A stretch of DNA of 6,890 nt, from the NCBI GenBank assembly GCA_017646185.1, contig JAGCNA010000067.1:1-6890 (forward strand), read 5' to 3'. Under the pieces are notes generated by a model. That model was given only the letters and a program-made list of their open reading frames with translations. It searched no databases and was not told the origin of the DNA. This DNA is from Clostridia bacterium. Lineage in GTDB: Bacteria; Bacillota; Clostridia; Oscillospirales; CAG-382. This document shows, one piece after another, positions 1 through 4,578 of the stretch (position 1 is its first letter; each line of letters starts with the position of its first letter). A program made the position numbers and the translations under genes.

Positions 1-406
1 ACATATTGTACATACGGTAAAGGTTGCCTGCAAAGAGCGCAGCTTCGTCACCGCCTGCGCCGCCGCGGATTTCGATAATAACGTTTTTATCATCGTTGGG
101 ATCCTTGGGCAGGAGGAGTATACGCAATTCTTCAAAGCAAACTTCCATTTGTTCCTTGGCGGTTTTTATCTGCTCTTCCGCCAGTTCCCGCATATCCTCG
201 TCGCCTTCTGCCAAAACCTCTTCCCCATCCTCTTTATCTCTTTGATAAGAAGCGTATTCACGGTATTTTTCTACTACGGGAGAAAGGTTTTTATATTCCT
301 TGGTATATTTTTTATATTCCTCCATATTGGAGATAATTTCGGGATCGGAAAGCTTTTCTTCGATCTCGTTAAATTTACGTTCTATATCCTTAAGCTTTTC
401 AATCAA
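1..406 (-). CDS. prfA: Peptide chain release factor 1 (RF1), N-terminal part, cut by window edge
   Basis: RF1 reads UAA and UAG stop codons in the ribosomal A site and triggers peptide release in the cytoplasm. The 135 codons present cover the helical N-terminal domain (residues 1-95, rich in E and K) and the start of the core domain. The diagnostic stretch [13 protein letters not shown] lies at residues 115-127 and is followed by NLYRMY. The pattern [10 protein letters not shown] fits RF1 rather than RF2, which has TEAQDW at this place. The stop-recognition PxT motif and the catalytic GGQ loop lie beyond the left edge and cannot be checked. No ATG is available; the start is TTG at 404-406, placed 8 bases after a GGAGG site, giving [12 protein letters not shown], the expected RF1 N-terminus. 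It is transcribed divergently from the S1-repeat gene. Confidence 0.95.
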   Translation of the reverse strand, partial: MIEKLKDIERKFNEIEEKLSDPEIISNMEEYKKYTKEYKNLSPVVEKYREYASYQRDKEDGEEVLAEGDEDMRELAEEQIKTAKEQMEVCFEELRILLLPKDPNDDKNVIIEIRGGAGGDEAALFAGNLYRMYNM

Positions 407-482
407 TTTATTTTCCTCCGAATATATGTATTTTGCGCTTCATAAAATGTAAATATAAAAACCGAAAGGAATTTAACAAACA
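407..482. promoter_or_regulatory. Divergent intergenic region between prfA and the S1-repeat gene
   Basis: This 76-bp AT-rich spacer must hold start signals for both genes unless one is fed from elsewhere. For prfA, the minus strand has TTTACA (448-453) and TACATA (425-430) separated by 17 bases: a good -35 box but a poor -10 box. For the plus gene the best I see is TTGCGC (433-438) with TATAAA (454-459) at 15 bases, which is weak. The plus-strand gene has AAAGGA at about 465-470 as its ribosome site, some 12 bases from its ATG. No operator or hairpin is evident. The promoter assignments are tentative. Confidence 0.35.
415..419 (-). promoter_or_regulatory. Shine-Dalgarno site fixing the TTG start of prfA
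   Basis: GGAGG on the minus strand ends 8 bases before TTG at 406-404. There is no ATG or GTG in frame at a usable distance, so this site decides the start. Confidence 0.8.
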
Positions 483-1409
483 ATGAAGCGAAATGAATAT
501 TTACCCGAGGGTATGCTGTTAAACACACCTCGTAACCTTGCATTACTTAAAAACTATGAAACCTTGGCACGGGCGCTTACGGAAAAAATAATACTTGAAG
601 CGCGATGCGTGCTGTGCGATGAAAATATGGATCTTTACGTGGATCTGGGATTTTGTATGGGTATAATTCCCAAAAGCGAGTGCAGCTATTCCAGATGCGG
701 CAGAATAAAAGATATTGCGGTTTTATCCCGCGTGGGAAAGCCTATATGCTTTATGGTGACTGACATAGTACCTTCCTCCGACGGCAAAAGCCGTGTTTTG
801 CTATCCAGAAGATTGGCGCAGGAGGAATGTATGATACAGCATGTGGAAAAGCTTACCCCCGGTGATATTATTGATGCAAAAATAACCCATTTTGAAAGCT
901 ACGGGGGATTTGTGGATATAGGCTGCGGAATAATTTCACTTATGTCTATAGACTGTATGTCCGTATCCCGAATATCCCACCCTTCGGACAGATTCCGTAT
1001 CGGACAGCGCATAAAGGCTGTGGTGCGAAGCGGTGTGGATGAAAACGGATACGTCTCTCTTACCCACCGTGAGCTTTTGGGCACGTGGGAAGAAAACGCC
1101 CGCAACTTTTCTGTGGGGCAGACTGCCGCAGGTATTATAAGAAGCGTGGAAAGCTATGGTATCTTCGTTGAGCTTACTCCAAATCTTGCAGGTCTTGCGG
1201 AATACAGAGAAGGAGTTTTGCCGGGAATGTACGCCGCCGTGTATATTAAAAGCATAATCCCCGAGCGAATGAAGATAAAACTGGTCATAGTAGACGTGGG
1301 CGAGGTTTCAAAAGCAGAAAGCCGTTACGATTATCCCGATATCTGCCATATAGACAGATGGGTATATTCGCCCCTTTCCTGCGAAAAAACCATAGAAACC
1401 GTATTTTAA
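483..1409 (+). CDS. S1 RNA-binding repeat protein (three S1 domains)
   Basis: The 308-residue protein carries three S1-type OB-fold segments. The first, at about 36-110, is degenerate and ends in LLSRRLAQEE. The second, at about 126-197, is the clearest: PGDIIDAKITHFESYGGFVD, later VSLTHREL. The third, at about 211-271, has SVESYGIFVELTPNLAGLAE. S1 domains bind single-stranded RNA, so a role in translation or RNA turnover is likely, but the exact function is not known to me. It is shorter than classical ribosomal protein S1 (four to six domains), although such proteins are often labelled S1. From memory, the close relatives in Ruminococcaceae-like Clostridia end in a conserved tail like CEKTIETVF here. 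The start is ATG at 483 with a rather distant AAAGGA; a second in-frame ATG at codon 11 has no well-spaced site. It is the only plus-strand gene and its stop overlaps that of obgE. Confidence 0.85.
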   Translation: MKRNEYLPEGMLLNTPRNLALLKNYETLARALTEKIILEARCVLCDENMDLYVDLGFCMGIIPKSECSYSRCGRIKDIAVLSRVGKPICFMVTDIVPSSDGKSRVLLSRRLAQEECMIQHVEKLTPGDIIDAKITHFESYGGFVDIGCGIISLMSIDCMSVSRISHPSDRFRIGQRIKAVVRSGVDENGYVSLTHRELLGTWEENARNFSVGQTAAGIIRSVESYGIFVELTPNLAGLAEYREGVLPGMYAAVYIKSIIPERMKIKLVIVDVGEVSKAESRYDYPDICHIDRWVYSPLSCEKTIETVF

Positions 1410-2668
1410 TATACGAAATCGAATTCAATACCGTAAATATCCACGGTATCACCTTCCTGCACGCCCGCTTTTTCCAAAGCGTCTATAACTCCGCCGTTTC
1501 TCAGCACACGCTGGAAATATGCGAGAGATTCGTAATCGTCAAAGTTAACGCTGCCGCAAACCTTTTTAAGCCACTCGCCGGTAACCACAAATATGTCGCC
1601 ATCCTTGGTAACTTCGGTGGTTCTTTCTTCGGGAAGTGCTTCTTCGGCTTCCTCTGCTTCGTAAACCTTTACGGGAGGAAGCTCACGCAATGCGGCGCTT
1701 ATACCGTTCAAAAGGTCCTGCACGCCATCACGGGTGGCGGCAGAGATAAGATACAGAGAATATCCCTGCTCAAAGGCATATTCTTTTATTTTTTCAAGTA
1801 CTTCCTCATCGTAGCCTACATCGCACTTGTTTGCGGCGAGTATCTGGGGACGTGTTGCCAGCTCGGGAGAGAATATTTCCAGCTCCTGATTTATGCGTTT
1901 TATATCCTCAAGAGGATCCTCACGCTCGGAAGAGGAGATATCAAATATATGAAGTATAAGACGGCAGCGCTCGATATGGCGTAAAAAATCGTGGCCCAAG
2001 CCTCTGCCTTCACCCGCGCCTTCTATAAGTCCGGGAATATCGGCGATAACAAAGGTATCACCGTGGTTATTTACAACGCCCAGATTAGGCTGAAGAGTAG
2101 TAAAATGATAATTTGCTATTTTGGGACGGGCTGCGGAAACCACGGAAAGAAAAGTGGATTTACCTACATTGGGGTAGCCTGCCAGACCTACGTCGGCAAT
2201 AGTTTTCAGTTCAAGGGTAAGATTGGCTTCCCCGCCGGTAATACCGCTTTTTGCGAAATGAGGAACCTGTCTTGTTGCGGTTGCGAAATGAGTATTGCCC
2301 CATCCGCCTTTACCGCCCTTAAGAAATACGAAGGGCTCGTTATCCGACATATCTTTTATAATTCTGCCGGATTCTTTATCACGTATAACGGTGCCTCTGG
2401 GAACGGAAATGTAAAGGTCTGCTCCGGAAGCGCCGAAAAACTTTTTGTTCATACCGTCTTTGCCGTTTTCGGCAACGTATTTTCTTTTGTTTTTAAAAGC
2501 AAGAAGGGTGTTTGCGCCCTCATCAACAACAAAGATTACGTCTCCGCCCTTGCCGCCGTCGCCGCCATCGGGTCCGCCCTTGGCAACGTATTTTTCACGG
2601 CGGAAGGAAACACAGCCGTTGCCGCCGTTACCTGCCTTTACGTAAATATCGACTTTATCTATAAACAC
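1406..2668 (-). CDS. obgE: Obg family GTPase, ribosome assembly (ObgE/CgtA)
   Basis: Obg is a cytoplasmic GTPase that acts on the 50S subunit late in assembly and is tied to (p)ppGpp and growth control. The 420 residues show all three parts. The glycine-rich Obg fold (about 1-158) contains GPDGGDGGKGGD and FLKGGKGGWGN. The G domain has P-loop GYPNVGKST (164-172), switch region FTTLQPNLG (189-197), G3 DIPGLIEGAGEGRGLGHDF (210-228), G4 NKCD (280-283) and G5 SAATRDG (309-315). The C-terminal OCT domain (about 350-420) ends in DIYGIEFDFVY. Length is normal for the family. The GTG start is chosen because it gives the canonical FIDKVDIYVKAGNGG N-terminus and has AGAGGTGA just upstream. A longer reading from a TTG at 2752 would run through the terminator hairpin. 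It is the last gene of the rplU-prp-rpmA cluster, but a terminator lies before it. Confidence 0.97.
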   Translation of the reverse strand: MFIDKVDIYVKAGNGGNGCVSFRREKYVAKGGPDGGDGGKGGDVIFVVDEGANTLLAFKNKRKYVAENGKDGMNKKFFGASGADLYISVPRGTVIRDKESGRIIKDMSDNEPFVFLKGGKGGWGNTHFATATRQVPHFAKSGITGGEANLTLELKTIADVGLAGYPNVGKSTFLSVVSAARPKIANYHFTTLQPNLGVVNNHGDTFVIADIPGLIEGAGEGRGLGHDFLRHIERCRLILHIFDISSSEREDPLEDIKRINQELEIFSPELATRPQILAANKCDVGYDEEVLEKIKEYAFEQGYSLYLISAATRDGVQDLLNGISAALRELPPVKVYEAEEAEEALPEERTTEVTKDGDIFVVTGEWLKKVCGSVNFDDYESLAYFQRVLRNGGVIDALEKAGVQEGDTVDIYGIEFDFVY

Positions 2669-2673
2669 TTCCG

Positions 2674-2681
2674 TCACCTCT
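2674..2681 (-). promoter_or_regulatory. Shine-Dalgarno site fixing the GTG start of obgE
   Basis: AGAGGTGA on the minus strand lies 5 bases before GTG at 2668-2666. It supports the short 420-residue form over the extended TTG reading from 2752. Confidence 0.8.
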
Positions 2682-2689
2682 TTCAAACA

Positions 2690-2742
2690 CAACAAAACTA
2701 AACAAAACGGAGCTTCGGGTACACGAGTACCCGTAAGCTCCG
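2690..2742 (-). terminator. Intrinsic terminator between rpmA and obgE
   Basis: On the minus strand, 14 bases after the rpmA stop, CGGAGCTT-A-CGGGTAC pairs with GTACCCG-AAGCTCCG (2708-2742). This is a 15-bp stem with a single bulged base and a four-base loop, followed at once by TTTTGTTTAGTTTTG (2707-2693). The plus strand has no T-run after the stem, so it is directional for the rpmA transcript. No clear promoter is seen between it and the obgE start, so obgE probably depends on read-through or on a promoter I cannot recognise. Confidence 0.88.
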
Positions 2743-2756
2743 TGAAAAGCAAATAG

Positions 2757-3044
2757 TTAGTCAGCGTTTACTGCGTTAACGCTTACTTTCTTTCTGCCGC
2801 CTGCCATAGGCTCGAACTTAACTACGCCGTCTGCGAGAGCAAACAGAGTGTCATCAGAACCTCTGCCGACGTTGTTACCGGGATGGATCTTAGTTCCGCG
2901 CTGGCGAACGAGGATGTTGCCTGCAACTACGAACTGACCGTCAGCACGCTTTGCGCCAAGACGCTTGGACTCGGAATCGCGGCCGTTCTTGGTAGAACCA
3001 ACGCCCTTCTTATGTGCAAAAAACTGTATAGTCAATCTAAGCAT
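2757..3044 (-). CDS. rpmA: 50S ribosomal protein L27 with cleavable N-terminal extension
   Basis: L27 is a 50S protein whose flexible N-terminus reaches the peptidyl-transferase centre. The 95 residues match the family throughout: [51 protein letters not shown]. The N-terminus is [14 protein letters not shown], that is, the Firmicutes form in which about nine residues precede the mature A-H-K-K. In Staphylococcus aureus this extension is removed by the protease Prp after the FF pair; here the cut would fall between F9 and A10. The prp gene lies immediately upstream and overlaps rpmA by 8 bases (prp stop TAG inside ATGCTTAG), which suggests translational coupling. A GGAG site lies 9 bases before the ATG. 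A strong terminator follows the stop codon. Confidence 0.98.
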   Translation of the reverse strand: MLRLTIQFFAHKKGVGSTKNGRDSESKRLGAKRADGQFVVAGNILVRQRGTKIHPGNNVGRGSDDTLFALADGVVKFEPMAGGRKKVSVNAVNAD

Positions 3045-3375
3045 TGTGAATTTCTCCTTTCAAAAAATCGGCAATAACCGTTACGTTTTCGGGATAATCA
3101 AGGGATATTTCCCATGCTTCCCGCGCAAATTGCTTGATGATACCTTCCGCTTCCGGTGTGTAATCAACCACCTTAGCGTCAATTTCAGCCTTGCGTTCGT
3201 CCGTTTTGATAACCGCTTTACAACCAAAACGTTCTGTCACCGTATTAAGGGTGAGCATTACCATTGAACTGATAGCGGCACAAACGATATCACTGCCCGC
3301 TTCCGCATATCCCGAATGACCGGATACGTGTAGGGCGCAATCTTTACCTGCAAAACTTACCTGTACTTTAATCAT
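3037..3375 (-). CDS. prp: Ribosomal-processing cysteine protease Prp
   Basis: Prp (formerly the YsxB/DUF464 family) cleaves the N-terminal extension of L27 so that L27 can function in the 50S subunit. The 112-residue product has the family signature [18 protein letters not shown] at about 18-34, with the presumed catalytic pair His20 and Cys32. The 12-residue spacing between them is the same as that described for the S. aureus enzyme. Length is typical. The start is ATG at 3375, one base after the rplU stop (TAA-G-ATG). No strong Shine-Dalgarno site is visible there, so translation is probably coupled to rplU. A longer in-frame reading from 3504 would lie inside rplU and lacks family similarity. 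It sits between rplU and its substrate gene rpmA, the classic Firmicutes order. Confidence 0.94.
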   Translation of the reverse strand: MIKVQVSFAGKDCALHVSGHSGYAEAGSDIVCAAISSMVMLTLNTVTERFGCKAVIKTDERKAEIDAKVVDYTPEAEGIIKQFAREAWEISLDYPENVTVIADFLKGEIHNA

Positions 3376-3376
3376 C

Positions 3377-3685
3377 TTAAGCGTTGATGGAAGTGATCTG
3401 AAGCTTGGTGTAAGGCTGTCTGTGACCGATATGCTTCTTCTCGTTCTTCTTTGCCTTGTAACGGAGTACGTGGATCTTCTTGCCCTTGCCGTTCTTAACC
3501 ACATTAGCTTCTACCTTTGCGGAAACAACAGGGTTTCCTGCAACAAAGCCGTCTGCGGTGGAAATTGCCAATACCTTTTCGAAGGTGTAGGTTTCGCCTT
3601 CGTTAACGTCAAGCTTTTCAACGTAGATAACGTCGCCTTCGCTGACTTTGTACTGCTTTCCTCCTGTTTCTACTATTGCAAACAT
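3377..3685 (-). CDS. rplU: 50S ribosomal protein L21
   Basis: L21 binds 23S rRNA in the large subunit. The 102-residue protein carries the family N-terminus [18 protein letters not shown], the central [20 protein letters not shown] and the characteristic C-terminal stretch [15 protein letters not shown]. Length is typical. The ATG at 3685 follows GAGAGGTG at 8 bases. It is the first gene of the rplU-prp-rpmA unit; prp starts one base after its stop. Upstream are a near-consensus promoter and an RNA leader able to pair with the ribosome site, which suggests feedback control at translation. Confidence 0.98.
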   Translation of the reverse strand: MFAIVETGGKQYKVSEGDVIYVEKLDVNEGETYTFEKVLAISTADGFVAGNPVVSAKVEANVVKNGKGKKIHVLRYKAKKNEKKHIGHRQPYTKLQITSINA

Positions 3686-3774
3686 TGGTGCAGCACCTCT
3701 CTTTCTTTTTAGACTCGCTGCTTAGTAGGTGTGCACAAAAACTGCGCAACTTCAAAAACCCCATACACGCGGCA
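3686..3774 (-). ncRNA. Candidate L21 leader, 5' UTR of rplU with Shine-Dalgarno sequestration
   Basis: From the predicted start near 3774 the mRNA has about 89 untranslated bases. GCACACCT (3734-3727) can pair with AGGTG-C-TGC (3698-3690), an 8-bp helix with one bulged C that covers the Shine-Dalgarno core AGGTG. A competing small hairpin, TGCGCA/TGTGCA (about 3752-3732), uses part of the same strand, so two exclusive folds are possible. GGTG-CTG-CACC beside the ATG could form a third small stem. Ribosomal-protein leaders before rplU are known in Firmicutes (Rfam L21 leader). I infer membership from position and pairing, not from a covariance search. Confidence 0.6.
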
Positions 3775-3780
3775 CTTGCT

Positions 3781-3809
3781 ATATTAGCACAACAAAGAGA
3801 GTTTGTCAA
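3781..3809 (-). promoter_or_regulatory. SigA-type promoter of rplU-prp-rpmA
   Basis: TTGACA (3809-3804), a 17-base spacer and TAATAT (3786-3781) make a near-consensus housekeeping promoter. Transcription would begin around 3774. It begins 17 bases after the tepA stop, and no hairpin terminator separates them, so some read-through from tepA is also possible. Confidence 0.9.
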
Positions 3810-3826
3810 TACGTTTTTTGCGATTT

Positions 3827-4492
3827 TTATTGATGTTTTTCGTTTTTTCGCATCATTTGTTTAAGAGCCGCCACCGCATCTCCCAAACCGCCCACACAGT
3901 CGATAATCCCCTTCTCTACCGCTTCGCTTCCTTCCAGCACGGTGCCGATATCGGTGGTAAGCTCGTCTGTACGGCACATAAGCTTGCGCAGCTCTTCACC
4001 GTCGGCTCTTGAATTGCGGACTATAAAATCCACAATGCGATTTTGCATTTTTTCAAAATAGCTGTAGGTCTGGGGCACGCCGATAACCAAACCGTTTATC
4101 CGCACGGGATGCAATGTCATTGTCGCCGACGGCACGATAAAGGATTTCTTTGCGCTTACAGCCAGAGGAACGCCTATGGAATGTCCCCCGCCCAGCACAA
4201 TGGAAACGGTGGGCTTTTTCATTCCCGCAATAAGCTCCGCAATAGCGAGTCCCGCCTCCACGTCCCCGCCGATGGTATTGATAAGCAACAAAAGTCCTCC
4301 TATGTTTTCGGATTCCTCCACGGCTACCAAGGTGGGAATGCATTGCTCGTATCTGGTGCTTTTTGCCTGGGCGCCCGCAGAAAAATGCCCCTCGATCTGC
4401 CCCGCTATAATAAGTGCGTGTATCCCGCTTTCTGTGGTAATACTCTCCTGCTCCGGAGCAGTGGTTTCCTCATTATTATTTGCTTCTGTCAA
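3827..4492 (-). CDS. tepA: ClpP-fold serine protease, TepA-like (translocation-enhancing protein family)
   Basis: The 221-residue protein has the ClpP/crotonase serine-protease fold. INTIGGDVEAGLAIAELI (71-88) matches the ClpP strand-helix region that forms the oxyanion site. The presumed triad is Ser105 in GGGHSIGVPLA (101-111), His128 in TMTLHPVR (124-131) and Asp181 in TDELTTDIGT, followed by VEKGIID. The SIGVPLA form of the serine motif and the TLHP histidine motif point to the TepA/YmfB branch rather than true ClpP. TepA of Bacillus subtilis has been linked to protein export and signal-peptide degradation; the natural substrate here is unknown. Residues 1-22 are acidic, T/E-rich and probably disordered, and no signal peptide is seen. 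The start is TTG with GAGGTGA 6 bases upstream. It follows a secreted-protein gene across a terminator. No ftsK/spoIIIE neighbour, as seen in some genomes, is present. Confidence 0.85.
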   Translation of the reverse strand: MTEANNNEETTAPEQESITTESGIHALIIAGQIEGHFSAGAQAKSTRYEQCIPTLVAVEESENIGGLLLLINTIGGDVEAGLAIAELIAGMKKPTVSIVLGGGHSIGVPLAVSAKKSFIVPSATMTLHPVRINGLVIGVPQTYSYFEKMQNRIVDFIVRNSRADGEELRKLMCRTDELTTDIGTVLEGSEAVEKGIIDCVGGLGDAVAALKQMMRKNEKHQ

Positions 4493-4498
4493 AATATA

Positions 4499-4505
4499 TC
4501 ACCTC
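4499..4505 (-). promoter_or_regulatory. Shine-Dalgarno site fixing the TTG start of tepA
   Basis: GAGGTGA on the minus strand lies 6 bases before TTG at 4492-4490, and it directly abuts the downstream arm of an inverted repeat (4506-4516). No ATG in frame has such a site. Confidence 0.75.
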
Positions 4506-4541
4506 GGGTATATTTTGGCACAGGGGATACAAAATATACCC
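4506..4541 (-). promoter_or_regulatory. Second hairpin in the tepA leader, overlapping the upstream terminator
   Basis: In the transcript, GGGTATATTTT (4541-4531) can pair perfectly with AAAATATACCC (4516-4506) over 11 bp with a 14-base loop. The upstream arm contains the 3' arm end and the T-tract of the terminator at 4535-4568, so the two hairpins exclude each other. The downstream arm touches the tepA Shine-Dalgarno site. This has the layout of an attenuator; regulation itself is inference. Confidence 0.5.
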
Positions 4542-4568
4542 CGAAAGAGCTTTTTCTTTCGGGGTATA
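4531..4568 (-). terminator. Intrinsic terminator after the secreted dockerin protein gene
   Basis: A perfect 14-bp stem, TATACCCCGAAAGA with TCTTTCGGGGTATA (4535-4568), has a 6-base loop and starts 10 bases past the tandem TAATAA stop of the upstream gene. On the minus strand it is followed by TTTTG, a short T-tract, so termination may be incomplete. No good tepA promoter is visible in the 30 bases left before the tepA ribosome site, which also favours read-through. Confidence 0.75.
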
Positions 4569-4578
4569 ACCGTTTTTA

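Noticed and set aside
1358..1984. A 208-codon plus-strand frame overlapping the S1 gene end and the obgE 3' half
   Set aside because: It begins inside the S1 gene in another frame, has no ribosome site, and its translation is low-complexity and unlike any known protein.
1991..2701. A 236-codon open frame on the plus strand opposite obgE
   Set aside because: The opposite strand encodes an unmistakable Obg protein; this frame is open only as a by-product of its glycine-rich codons.
2669..2752. N-terminal extension of obgE from a TTG at 2752
   Set aside because: The extension would translate the terminator hairpin, has no ribosome site, and precedes the canonical Obg N-terminus, which has its own GTG and Shine-Dalgarno site.
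3376..3504. Longer prp reading starting inside rplU
   Set aside because: The added residues come from rplU read in another frame and lack family similarity; the ATG at 3375 gives the normal Prp N-terminus.
4543..4568. Terminator acting on the plus strand
   Set aside because: The stem is symmetric, but no plus-strand gene lies upstream, and the minus-strand gene ends 10 bases before it.
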